Assembly (NCBI GenBank): GCA_964505785.1
Contig: CAZDJZ010000007.1
Coordinates: 1-64,000 of the forward strand
Direction of reading: 5' to 3'
Source: CAYRTV01 sp964505785
Lineage (GTDB): Bacteria; Acidobacteriota; Aminicenantia; Aminicenantales; Aminicenantaceae
DNA length: 64,000 nt
Positions 53,001 through 61,841 of the stretch are shown piece by piece. The notes beneath the pieces were generated by a model. The model did no database searches. It had not been told where the DNA came from and saw only the letters and a program-made list of their open reading frames with translations. The number at the start of each line of letters is the position of its first letter. Position 1 is the first letter of the stretch. The translations under genes were made by a program, and so were the position numbers.

Positions 53001-54002
53001 GTGAAAATACGATTTATCATATACAGCTTTTTTTTGACTCTGGCCCTTGCGGGGATTTTGGAGACCGCAAGCCGGATCGGGTTTATCCAGAATCTCCTTC
53101 CTATGTCCAGCCGCGGGATCAATCACCATTTTTTAGATATGAACTTTGCCCTTTCTCAGCGGCTTGCCCATGAGCAGGGCGGCATTGATGCTGTCATGAT
53201 CGGAACATCCCAGGTTATGGTATCTTTTGACCCCGAGGTCTTCAGCCGGCGTTACAATGAAATAACCGAGCGAAAAATGACCGCCTATAATTTCGGGGTG
53301 GCCGGACTGACTCTTCCTGCGAAAATCGCTCTGATAAATATTCTTTGGGATGAGTATCATCCGGAATGGCTGCTTATTGGATTATCGGTCCCGATGCTGA
53401 GCGAAAAAATCCGCCCTTCTCAGGAACGCATTTTATCCAGCCCCTGGATCCGTTACCGGAACCAGGATTTTAATTTTCCAGGCTGGCTGACCGAACATTC
53501 CCGTTTTTTCCAGTATTTCCTGCGTTTCCGCCAGTGGCTTCAGTATCCGGACTTTTCCGCCCGCATTTCGCGAAAAGAATCACGTGTATCGCCATATGGA
53601 TTCAGCAATTTTAAAAATCCGTCCTCAACCCGGAGTTTGGTTTTGGATCCGAAACGAATCCAGCGATTTCGTGATAATCTTAAAGACTATTCCATTTCGA
53701 GAGAGCGGGTGAAAGATTTGGACCGCTTGCTCTCCTTTCGAGATAAAACCAATCTGATCGTGATTGAGATGCCGGTGCATCCATATTTTAATACCTTATA
53801 CAAAAACGGAGAACAGGACCACAAAAGGACTGTTAAAATCATCCGGGACCGCTGCGCGCAGTATCGGGTTCCCTTTGTCCCCGCAGACAACCCTGCATTT
53901 GAATGCGACAGGTTATGGATTCAGACCAATCATATGAATGCTCTGGGGGCGGAAATGTTCAGTTCCTGGCTGTCAGAAAAGTTTGCGGAGACAGTCCAAT
54001 GA
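53001..54002 (+). CDS. Membrane-anchored SGNH protein (DltD/AlgX-AlgJ-like)
   Basis: A 333-residue protein with one N-terminal membrane helix (IRFIIYSFFLTLALAGIL) and a periplasmic SGNH-like domain. The nucleophile block is MIGTSQ with Ser70, an ISDG-like VAGLTL follows, and the C-terminal His block is TNHMNALGAEMFS with His311. The usual Asp three residues before this His is Gln308. In Dlt and alginate systems the partner MBOAT passes the acyl group to such a protein for transfer to the final polymer. Start is a GTG directly after two in-frame stops, with only AGGT upstream. The 3' end overlaps the MBOAT start (ATGA). First gene of the five-gene operon. Confidence 0.78.
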   Translation: MKIRFIIYSFFLTLALAGILETASRIGFIQNLLPMSSRGINHHFLDMNFALSQRLAHEQGGIDAVMIGTSQVMVSFDPEVFSRRYNEITERKMTAYNFGVAGLTLPAKIALINILWDEYHPEWLLIGLSVPMLSEKIRPSQERILSSPWIRYRNQDFNFPGWLTEHSRFFQYFLRFRQWLQYPDFSARISRKESRVSPYGFSNFKNPSSTRSLVLDPKRIQRFRDNLKDYSISRERVKDLDRLLSFRDKTNLIVIEMPVHPYFNTLYKNGEQDHKRTVKIIRDRCAQYRVPFVPADNPAFECDRLWIQTNHMNALGAEMFSSWLSEKFAETVQ

Positions 54003-55417
54003 ATATTTACACAGCTTCATTTTTCTTATTCTGCGCCGGGGTTTATATTCTGTATTACCTAACTCCACGCAAACATCAAAATTTGATTCTGCTGCTGGCG
54101 TCTTATACTTTCTACTGCCTGCTTTCCTGGCATTTTGCATTCATCCTCTTGGTCATGACCGCAGTGAACTTTATTCTGGGACAAGTTATTCACCAATCCA
54201 GCCGGCCTGGACGCTGGCTGACCGCGGGCATTCTTTTTAATATTCTGTTTCTTTTGGCATTTAAGACTGCCGGTTTTTTTATTCCCGAGCTCAGCCGTTT
54301 GATCTCAAGGATTGGCATTTCCACCCAGACGGAAGGCTTGAGTATCATTCTGCCGGTGGGAATGTCCTTTTATATCCTGCAGGCTGTATCCTACCTGGTG
54401 GATATCCGCCGCCGGCAAATATCTCCTGCAGCCGACCCGGTCAAATTCGGACTCTTTCTGGCTTATTTTCCCAAACTGACCGCCGGTCCGATTGAAAATG
54501 CCCGAAAATTTCTCCCCCAATTGAAAAAACCGCGCCAAATTGAAAAAGATAATATCACCCAGGGCATAACCCTTATTATTCTCGGGCTGATCCGAAAACT
54601 GGTGATTGCGGATACCATTATAACATCGGCTCCCCCTCAGCTTTTCTCCTCCCTTTTGCAGCATCCCGCCGGACATATTTTCTTTTGGGTCTTGCTGTAT
54701 GGAATCGGCATTTATTTTGATTTCAGCGGTTACACCAATATCGCCCGAGGCGTCAGCCGTTTTTTCGGAATCACGCTGAGCAGAAATTTCCTGTATCCTT
54801 TATATTCGCAAAACTTTTCCGACTTCTGGAGCCGCTGGCATATCTCCCTCTCCCAATGGCTGCGTGAGTATATTTTCTTTCCCGTGACCCGAACGCTGAT
54901 GCGAAAAAAACAAAATCCCGCACATTATCTGGTGATATTGATGCCCCCGGTTTTAACCATGCTGGCGAGCGGACTTTGGCACGGGGTACGCTGGAATTTC
55001 ATTGCCTGGGGATTCCTCATGGGACTCATGCTGGCGGGCGAACGGTTATGGAGTATAAACAAGCCGGTTCAAATCCCCAGTAAAAAATCGGGCGTTTTCC
55101 GGATTCTTTCTTCACTGGGAATTCTATTTCTGTTGACAGCTGGATTCATCGTCTTTGTCATGGATTTTCCTTTGGGGCGAGCGCTGTCGACAGGACTGAT
55201 CCCCGGCTTTTCCTGGTCTCCTCCCAACTATCGGCTCGCGCTGATCATCATCCCGGGATTCATGATTGATTTTTTTCAATACCGAAAGAACAGTGAAACA
55301 TTCTTTTCCAGCTGGTCCCTTTGGTCAAAAAGTTTTATGCTGGCGGCGGCCCTGGTTTTAATTGTGCTCTTTTCACAATCCCGGTTGGCCACGCCGTTTA
55401 TTTATCAGGGATTTTAA
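53999..55417 (+). CDS. MBOAT-family membrane O-acyltransferase (DltB/AlgI-like)
   Basis: A 472-residue membrane acyltransferase with about eleven hydrophobic segments. Family landmarks: FDFSGYTNIARGVSRFFG, NFSDFWSRWHISLSQWLREY with His281, and LASGLWHGVRWNFIAWG with the catalytic His328. DltB, AlgI and PatA belong here; they transfer an acyl group across the membrane. Start at 53999 overlapping the previous stop (ATGA). The carrier protein gene follows after 30 bp, which in Dlt operons is the donor partner of DltB. That points to an acyl-carrier-dependent mechanism rather than the acetyl-CoA type. Confidence 0.9.
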   Translation: MNIYTASFFLFCAGVYILYYLTPRKHQNLILLLASYTFYCLLSWHFAFILLVMTAVNFILGQVIHQSSRPGRWLTAGILFNILFLLAFKTAGFFIPELSRLISRIGISTQTEGLSIILPVGMSFYILQAVSYLVDIRRRQISPAADPVKFGLFLAYFPKLTAGPIENARKFLPQLKKPRQIEKDNITQGITLIILGLIRKLVIADTIITSAPPQLFSSLLQHPAGHIFFWVLLYGIGIYFDFSGYTNIARGVSRFFGITLSRNFLYPLYSQNFSDFWSRWHISLSQWLREYIFFPVTRTLMRKKQNPAHYLVILMPPVLTMLASGLWHGVRWNFIAWGFLMGLMLAGERLWSINKPVQIPSKKSGVFRILSSLGILFLLTAGFIVFVMDFPLGRALSTGLIPGFSWSPPNYRLALIIIPGFMIDFFQYRKNSETFFSSWSLWSKSFMLAAALVLIVLFSQSRLATPFIYQGF

Positions 55418-55447
55418 CCTGATGTAGAATCAAGGTCCTGTGACTAT

Positions 55448-55726
55448 ATGAAGAATGGGAAATTAAGAATGGAAAGAAATGAATTGAAAAACAGGCTTCG
55501 GTCTTATATCCGCAAAGAAATTATTAAAAATGAAAATTACCCCCTTAAAGATGATGAACCCATGATCACCGCGGGTTTAATAAATTCCTTCTCTCTGGTT
55601 CAAATTGCAGTTTTTATTGAAGATGAATTTAAGGTCAAGATTCCAGATACCGACTTAACCGTGGAGAACATGGATACCTTAAATGATATGGCCGCCAGGA
55701 TTGAGCAGGAAATGGAATCAAAATGA
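55448..55726 (+). CDS. Acyl carrier protein
   Basis: A 92-residue acidic helical carrier protein. The attachment Ser for 4'-phosphopantetheine is Ser47 in GLINSFSLVQIAVFIEDEF; the usual Asp before it is Asn46. Typical helix II/III sequence follows (FKVKIPDTDLTVENMDTLND). The ATG at 55448 has a weak site; ATG at 55469 is also possible. The stop overlaps the ligase start (ATGA). It probably carries the acyl group made by the ligase and hands it to the MBOAT, as DltC does. Confidence 0.88.
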   Translation: MKNGKLRMERNELKNRLRSYIRKEIIKNENYPLKDDEPMITAGLINSFSLVQIAVFIEDEFKVKIPDTDLTVENMDTLNDMAARIEQEMESK

Positions 55727-57435
55727 CATCACCGCGCCTGAATGTTTCTCTGACAGCGGCGCTGTTTCAGCAATTACAGACCTCCCTGGAAAAAACTGCC
55801 GTTGTATTCCGGGACACCCGCGGAGAAGAAATTTTTATTTCCCGCAGGTCTCTTCTCCAAAAAACGAAAAGATATGCTTCCGCTCTCAAAAAGCAGGGTG
55901 TCTTACCGGGACAGATGGTGATTATCGCCCTCCGCCATACACCGGAACTGATTTTTACCCTGCTCGGAACCTGGTTCGCAGGGGCCGTCCCTTCACTGTT
56001 TCCATACAAGGATTTTTTATTCAGCGGAGACGCGTATCATACCCAACTGTCCCAACGGTTAATAAAATCCAAGGCACCCTGGCTTATCACTTTGGATGAA
56101 TCAGCCGAAACGATACGGAAAATGACCGGAAAAATTCAATCCTGCATCATCCCGGAAAGCGCATTAAATAAAGAGGATTTCATTCCCGGTTTTTTTAATC
56201 CTGAAACAAACCATACCGGAGAAGAAACCGCATATGTCCAATATACAAGCGGAACCACCGGTCATAATAAGGGTGTTTTACTTAGCCATCGCGCCGTGAC
56301 CGGCATGCTGGATATCTTAAAAATAAAAGTTCACCATTGCAAAAATGATGTGATCGTCAACTGGCTGCCGCTTTATCATGATTTCGGACTATTCGCCGGC
56401 TTTTTACTTCCGCTTTACGCAGGTTTGACCCTGGTTCTCATTTCTCCTTTTGCCTGGCTTAGGAATCCGGAAATATGGCTTGATGCGATTCACCGTTATA
56501 AGGGAACGATCACATATACTCCTAATTCAGGGCTGGAACATACATTGAAATATTTCCGGCCGGAAATATATCAAGGAATAAAACTCGATTCGATCAAGAT
56601 ACTGGGCATCGGATCCGAACCAATCCTGCCCGGAAGCGTGGATAAATTTTGTCAATTTTTTAAGCGGCTGGGGCTGGATCCATCCACGCTGCGTCCAGGA
56701 TACGGTTTGGCGGAAAATACTTTGGGTGTCTCCCTTGACACCGATCCCGGAGGGCCCCATGTCGATTCGGTAAGAATGATCTGCGCCGGCGGAAAGGAAC
56801 GGGCCGAGCCGGCTCCCCAGAATGATAGTAAAGCTCATAAATATGTAAGCTCCGGGTATCCCTTGGAGAACGTCAACCTGAAAATCCTGGACCAAAAAGG
56901 GGACGCCCTTCCGGAACGCTGCATAGGCGAAATCGTCTTTAACAGCCCTTACATGTTCAAAGGTTATCTTGATGGGAAATTATCCTGTTCTTCGCCTCAA
57001 GCCGGCGCCAACGGATATTTCAGAACCGGAGACATGGGTTATATTGCAAATGGAAAATTATATGTCTGCGGCCGCAGCAAGGATTTGATCATCATGGGGG
57101 GGGGAAATTTTTTCGCGGAGGATCTTGAAGCAGCCCTGGATTCCATCTCCGGTGTTTCGCCCCGCAGCAGTGTCATCCTCGGCATTTCCGATCCAAAAAG
57201 CGGCACGGAAAACGTGATTGTCCTGGCTGGAATATATCCGGGCTTAAATAATGATACCCGGCACGAAATCGACAGGTCTATCCGCCGGATTCTCTTCCAA
57301 TCTTTTGGAATTACCGCTCAAGAAGTTCACCTGGTTAAACCCAATTGGATCACAAAAACCCATAACGGCAAGGTATCCCGCGCCGCCGCCCGTTTTAAAT
57401 ACGCACAGTGGAAAAAAGAGGGCCGCTTAAAATGA
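55723..57435 (+). CDS. Fatty-acyl-AMP ligase (FAAL-like AMP-binding enzyme)
   Basis: A 570-residue ANL-superfamily ligase that activates a carboxylic acid with ATP and loads it on a carrier. P-loop VQYTSGTTGHNKG (172-184), VNWLPLYHDFGLFAG (about 212-226) and YGLAENTLGVS are the FAAL-type versions of the core motifs rather than those of DltA. TGD in YFRTGDMGY (about 437); C-terminal domain GRSKDLIIMGGGNFFAEDLE and the catalytic-lysine motif KTHNGKVSRAA. A run of nine G (57096-57104) encodes MGGG in the hinge and could slip. Overlaps the ACP gene at its start and the radical SAM gene at its end (both ATGA). Substrate unknown; medium or long fatty acid is the family default. Confidence 0.9.
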   Translation: MTSPRLNVSLTAALFQQLQTSLEKTAVVFRDTRGEEIFISRRSLLQKTKRYASALKKQGVLPGQMVIIALRHTPELIFTLLGTWFAGAVPSLFPYKDFLFSGDAYHTQLSQRLIKSKAPWLITLDESAETIRKMTGKIQSCIIPESALNKEDFIPGFFNPETNHTGEETAYVQYTSGTTGHNKGVLLSHRAVTGMLDILKIKVHHCKNDVIVNWLPLYHDFGLFAGFLLPLYAGLTLVLISPFAWLRNPEIWLDAIHRYKGTITYTPNSGLEHTLKYFRPEIYQGIKLDSIKILGIGSEPILPGSVDKFCQFFKRLGLDPSTLRPGYGLAENTLGVSLDTDPGGPHVDSVRMICAGGKERAEPAPQNDSKAHKYVSSGYPLENVNLKILDQKGDALPERCIGEIVFNSPYMFKGYLDGKLSCSSPQAGANGYFRTGDMGYIANGKLYVCGRSKDLIIMGGGNFFAEDLEAALDSISGVSPRSSVILGISDPKSGTENVIVLAGIYPGLNNDTRHEIDRSIRRILFQSFGITAQEVHLVKPNWITKTHNGKVSRAAARFKYAQWKKEGRLK

Positions 57436-58730
57436 AAATTGCGCTGATTCAACCCAAATTTACTTTCCCCGGATTATGCTGCAGCCCCATAATCACCTCC
57501 GCTCTGTCGGATATCCATACGTATTTCCTGCGCTGGAATACCCCTAACCTCGGATTATTAACGATAGCCGCATATATTCCGGAAGACTGGGATATAAGCT
57601 ATATTCATAAAGAGGCCAAGGAAATTGACTGCTTCGAAGATTTTGACCTGGTCGCCCTCAGCTGCATGACCCGCGAAGCGGAAACTGTATATGAAATTTC
57701 CAGCCGTTTCCGCAAAAAGGGAATATATACTGTCGTCGGGGGCATCCACGCTTCTGTTTTCCCCGAGGAAGCCCACCGCTATGCAGATACGGTTTTCGTC
57801 GGCGAAGCTGAAGAAACATTCCCGCGTTTCCTGCAGGACTTCCGGGCCGGACAGGCCGCTGAAATCTATCAATCCCCGGACCCGGTTGACCTGACCTTGT
57901 CTCCCAAGCCCCGTTTCAGCATCCTGCCTCACCGGTATCCCGGCTACCCTATTCAAACAACACGCGGATGTCCGCATGGATGTGAATTCTGCGCCGCCAG
58001 TCTTTACGGCCGAAAATACAGGTATAAAGAAATTGATCAAATCATCGATGAAATTTCTTATTTAAAATCATTGGTGTCCAATCCTTTTATTGTATTTTCC
58101 GATGACAACTTATTTGTAAATAAACCCCGTTCCCTAAAGCTCCTTGAAAAATTAATTCCATTAAAGGTCGAATGGCAGGCTATTACAGATGTCTCCACAG
58201 CGGATGATCCAGAATTGCTCCGCCTGCTTTACAGGGCGGGCTGCCGGGAAATCTTTTTAGGCCTTGAGAGCCTGAATCCTGATCACATCCGCAATATAGA
58301 TCCCAATGGTTGGAAGTCGAGGAGGGTTAAGCATTACCAGGCCTGCATTCAAAAAATAAAACACGAGGGCATCCGGGTATTGGGGGCCTTCATCCTCGGT
58401 TTTGATGATCAAACTCCGGAAGATTTCCAGGCCGTCAAGCAGTTTGTTCTGGATAATCACATCATGCCTCAATATTCAATTCTAACACCAGTCCCCGGAT
58501 CAAAACTTTATTCCAAGTATAAAAAAGCGGGACGCCTTCTGAAAGACAAATCCTGGAGGTATTATAATTTCCTGGATTGCGTCTTTAAGCATCCTATTAT
58601 GACGGCCGAGGAATTGGAAACAGCGATAGCGGACCTTTATAAATCCACCTTTACAAGAGAGCATATGTCTCTGATTATAAAAGACATGATCCAGGCGAAA
58701 AAACGCAACCGCATGCGGAAATTATCATGA
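57432..58730 (+). CDS. B12-binding-type radical SAM protein (acylation operon)
   Basis: A 432-residue radical SAM enzyme. N-terminal B12-binding-like domain (1-150) with VVGGIHASVFPEEAHRYADT; cluster motif RGCPHGCEFCAA with Cys180, Cys184 and Cys187; then LGLESLNPDHIRNI and ILTPVPGSKLY, usual in the MiaB-like/B12 methylase-cyclase group. The start ATG overlaps the ligase stop, an in-frame alternative upstream being inside that gene. Fifth and last gene of the operon, so it probably modifies the acyl chain, the carrier-bound intermediate or the acceptor lipid; which one cannot be told. The last six bases overlap the convergent larA gene. Confidence 0.88.
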   Translation: MKIALIQPKFTFPGLCCSPIITSALSDIHTYFLRWNTPNLGLLTIAAYIPEDWDISYIHKEAKEIDCFEDFDLVALSCMTREAETVYEISSRFRKKGIYTVVGGIHASVFPEEAHRYADTVFVGEAEETFPRFLQDFRAGQAAEIYQSPDPVDLTLSPKPRFSILPHRYPGYPIQTTRGCPHGCEFCAASLYGRKYRYKEIDQIIDEISYLKSLVSNPFIVFSDDNLFVNKPRSLKLLEKLIPLKVEWQAITDVSTADDPELLRLLYRAGCREIFLGLESLNPDHIRNIDPNGWKSRRVKHYQACIQKIKHEGIRVLGAFILGFDDQTPEDFQAVKQFVLDNHIMPQYSILTPVPGSKLYSKYKKAGRLLKDKSWRYYNFLDCVFKHPIMTAEELETAIADLYKSTFTREHMSLIIKDMIQAKKRNRMRKLS

Positions 58731-59990
58731 ATGAACCGGATCTCCCGTATAATGCGGAACCACGGAAATGCCATAGGGCATAACCCAAACCAAGGCGCCG
58801 GGGCCCTTAATTTCCATTGCCTGGTCCAGGGCGGACTGGACTGAGCAGAACTGGGGGAAGAAAAGCTTATTGCGAATTTGATTCGGCAATTCTGAAACAA
58901 GATAAATGGGCGTCCGCAAGTGAATAGCGGCCATACGGGAAGCAATATGGCGGCCCTGCACAAAATGAGACTCTAATTCAGCCGCCAGGTCTTCCGGACG
59001 AGGATTGTCCTCAAACACACCGGCAAAAACCGGCACCCCAAGCCCTTCCTTACATTCTCCTGCCGCAATCATAATGCCGTCTTTTTTAAGGGCGGGCAAA
59101 GCATGTTCCATGGCTTTATGGGTTTGATAAAGATCACAGTCTTTGGGGTCGCCTCCCGGGGTAACGACCACAATATCCGCCCGGTGGTCTATCTTGAGTC
59201 GCGCAGTCCGGTCTAGAAACCGGGCCCCTTCCCGGTGAGCAGCCCGGACATCGCCGGCCACAATCCGCAAGAGTTCTTTCTTTCCGTTTAATACCGCATT
59301 AACGATAAAATCCACACCAGCCATGTCCGCGATTTCCTCCAGCTCGCTGCGCAAGGGATTTCCTTCCAGATTTCCCGGCCTGCACCCGGAGCTGGTGAAG
59401 CGGCTGTGATTGGCCGATGCCGTCTCACGGCTGCATAACCCCGGAGCCACAGCCTTGGCTCCGCCGCTGTACCCGGCAAAATAATGAAATTCAATATTCC
59501 CGGTGGCAATGATAAAATCCGCCTTCATGGCTTCCCGGAATATCTCCGCCCGGGTGCCGAGAGAGGTGGTGCCGGCATAAATACAATCCCCGGGATTGTG
59601 TTCGATGCAGCGGTAATTCCTGTAAATTTCTTCGCCGATCAAATGGATTTTCTCCTCTTCCGTCTGCGGCCGGTGGATACCCAGAGCAAACACAATAGTT
59701 ATATCGCCGGATGATACGCCTCCTATATGCAGCTCCTCCAGAATCGGGGGAAGCAGAACGTGACTTGGAGACGGCCGGGTAATATCGCTGACAACAATTA
59801 AAATTGTCTTATTCGGCCTGACGCGGTCCCGCAAACAGGAGCTGGAAATGGGATCCGCCAGCGCTCGGCGGACTTCGGCTTCCGGATCCGGGATCGGGGG
59901 AACTTTTTCCGGCTGCAGCAAACCTAAATAATTTTTATCCGGAAGCCTGAGCGTTATCGTTTTTTTTCCGTAAGGCAATTTAATTTTCAT
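58725..59990 (-). CDS. larA: Nickel-pincer lactate racemase family protein
   Basis: LarA-type racemase (421 residues), which interconverts L- and D-lactate or other 2-hydroxy acids with the nickel-pincer nucleotide. The residues known from Lactobacillus LarA (His108, His174, Lys184, His200) are all present with a constant offset of about -2 to -5: His106 in ALGIHRPQ, His169 and Lys179 in EFHYFAGYSGGAKAVAPG, His195 in ANHSRF. Further SDITRPSP at 68-75. LarB, LarC and LarE are not in the window, so cofactor supply is unknown. AGGTCA precedes the ATG. It converges with the radical SAM gene by a 6-bp overlap. The GlcD-GlcF fusion may oxidise the product. Confidence 0.92.
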   Translation of the reverse strand: MKIKLPYGKKTITLRLPDKNYLGLLQPEKVPPIPDPEAEVRRALADPISSSCLRDRVRPNKTILIVVSDITRPSPSHVLLPPILEELHIGGVSSGDITIVFALGIHRPQTEEEKIHLIGEEIYRNYRCIEHNPGDCIYAGTTSLGTRAEIFREAMKADFIIATGNIEFHYFAGYSGGAKAVAPGLCSRETASANHSRFTSSGCRPGNLEGNPLRSELEEIADMAGVDFIVNAVLNGKKELLRIVAGDVRAAHREGARFLDRTARLKIDHRADIVVVTPGGDPKDCDLYQTHKAMEHALPALKKDGIMIAAGECKEGLGVPVFAGVFEDNPRPEDLAAELESHFVQGRHIASRMAAIHLRTPIYLVSELPNQIRNKLFFPQFCSVQSALDQAMEIKGPGALVWVMPYGISVVPHYTGDPVHS

Positions 59991-60223
59991 TTTTTTGACC
60001 TGGATTATCCAGCCTGGCTTATTTCATAGCCTTAACTATTCATCAAAAAATTGTGATATTTTTGCAATCTTTTTGTTATCATCGATAAACATGCTTTTAG
60101 AAAAGGATAGGTATAATAAGCTCGATAAATAAAATAACATCATGAACAGTAAAAATTAATTTAGTCTTAACATATTTTCATTATACAATACATACTTATT
60201 TAAAATTCCAAATGGAGTTATTC
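59991..60223. other. Intergenic region with partial family B element and 12-mer
   Basis: 233 bp between larA and the phosphatase. TATTCATCAAAAAATTGTGA at about 60038-60057 and TTTTTGCAATCTTTTTG match the AT-rich half of family B. AGGTATAATAAG at 60109-60120 is identical to the motif before the acylation operon (52990). Confidence 0.55.
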
Positions 60224-61759
60224 ATGGAAACACACGCAAGCAAACTTATATGGGCAAAGATCATCATTCTTTCTGTTATTTTGGCGTTATTCCTTTCAGG
60301 ATGCGGACCGCTGCAGGAGGACCGGCCGGCAGCGCCAAAATATATTTTCTTATTCATCGGGGATGGTATGGGCCGGTCCCAAATCACGGCGGCCGAAATT
60401 TACACTTACGCCTTGAAACACCGGGATACCGGATTTGAAAGTCTAAGCTTCAGTGATTTCCCCAGTCTCGGTGAGATAACCACATTTTCTTCTAATTCCT
60501 ACTTCACGGATTCTGCCGCATCCGGCACCGCCTTGGCATCCGGTTATAAAACCAAAAATGGAAAAATCAATATCAATGAAGACGGAACACTTTCCTTTGT
60601 CACTCTGGCTGAATCCGCACAAGCAGCGGGACGAAAGATCGGTATTCTTTCCAGTGTTCCCTTGGATCACGCCACTCCCGCCGGTTTTTACGCCCGGGTT
60701 CCTTACCGCTGGCACTACTATGATATATCTATTCAAATGGCGGAATGCGGATTTGATTTTTTCGGCGGCGGCGGGCTGAATTATCCCACTGGAAGGCTGG
60801 GGCAGCAAAAAGATGCCCGGGAATATGCCCGGGAGCGAGGATATACCATCACGAATACCAACGAGGATTTCGAAAACTTGAAACCCGGAGCCGGAAAAAC
60901 CTGGGCCATCAGCCAAATCCTAACCCGGAAAAACGCCCTGCCTTATGAAATCGACCGCCCTTTAGAATGTCTCACCCTCGCAGATTTCACCAGGAAAGCG
61001 ATTTCCCTCCTCGAAAATGAAAACGGGTTTTTTATAATGGCTGAAGGGGGAAAAATCGATTGGGCCTGTCACGATAATGACGCAGCTTCAACCATTCATG
61101 AAGTGCTGGCCTTTGCTGACGCCGTGCAGGAAGCAGTTGATTTTTATCACCGGCACCCAGACGAGACTTTGATTGTGGTCACGGCCGATCATGAAACGGG
61201 GGGAATGATGCTCGGATCGGAAAAAGCAGGGGGAAATTTACATCTGAATATCCTGTCCCATCAAAACATGTCCCTGGATCAATTCAACAAACAGGTCATC
61301 AAGCCCTATCTGGCTCTGACCGATGAGGAAAACCGCAACCTGGAAGATCTCTATCCTGAAATCCAAGAAAAATTTGGATTGATAAAACTCGATAATGCAG
61401 CCCGCAAAGCCTTAAAGAAGAAGGCCCTCGATGGAAACCGGAGGGCAGAGGAAAAAATACGGCTGGCTTTATCCCCAATGGAATGGAAAGAAATGGAAGA
61501 AGCCCTGGCGGATCCGCGCACATCCACACTGGGGTTTTCTATTGTCAGAATATTGAATGAAAAGGCCGGCATTTCCTGGGGGTCCTATAACCATTCCGGA
61601 TCCCGGGTGCCGGTTTTTGCGCTTGGAGCCGGAGCGGATCAATTTGAAGGATCCTATGATAATACCGGCATTGCCAAAAAATTATTCCATATATTAGATC
61701 TGCCATGGCCGCAGCCGGTTGAAACACCCCAGGATTCGGCGGCAATCAATCCCCATTAA
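60224..61759 (+). CDS. phoA: Lipoprotein alkaline phosphatase
   Basis: A 511-residue phosphomonoesterase of the alkaline-phosphatase superfamily. The start at 60224 has TGGAG nine bases upstream (an ATG at 60212 is inside that site). Signal ILALFLSGC with lipobox LSGC at about residue 26. Motifs: FIGDGMG (metal Asp), TDSAASGTALASGYKT with catalytic Ser97, LDHATPAGFYARV, GKIDWACHDND, TADHETGG and the C-terminal NHSGSRVPVFALGAGAD. All ligands are present, so it should be active. Lipid anchoring on the periplasmic or outer face supports phosphate scavenging. Phosphate-box sequences were not recognised. Confidence 0.92.
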   Translation: METHASKLIWAKIIILSVILALFLSGCGPLQEDRPAAPKYIFLFIGDGMGRSQITAAEIYTYALKHRDTGFESLSFSDFPSLGEITTFSSNSYFTDSAASGTALASGYKTKNGKININEDGTLSFVTLAESAQAAGRKIGILSSVPLDHATPAGFYARVPYRWHYYDISIQMAECGFDFFGGGGLNYPTGRLGQQKDAREYARERGYTITNTNEDFENLKPGAGKTWAISQILTRKNALPYEIDRPLECLTLADFTRKAISLLENENGFFIMAEGGKIDWACHDNDAASTIHEVLAFADAVQEAVDFYHRHPDETLIVVTADHETGGMMLGSEKAGGNLHLNILSHQNMSLDQFNKQVIKPYLALTDEENRNLEDLYPEIQEKFGLIKLDNAARKALKKKALDGNRRAEEKIRLALSPMEWKEMEEALADPRTSTLGFSIVRILNEKAGISWGSYNHSGSRVPVFALGAGADQFEGSYDNTGIAKKLFHILDLPWPQPVETPQDSAAINPH

Positions 61760-61841
61760 CATATCCACATAGACAAGAACCGCATTTATGAGTATACTCT
61801 GAAACTAATTCAAAAATCCTGTTTGCCGCATGGAGTGAAAC

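Noticed and set aside
55060..55080. tRNA-like GGTTCAAATCC box
   Set aside because: It lies inside the MBOAT coding sequence and no acceptor or anticodon stems can be formed around it.
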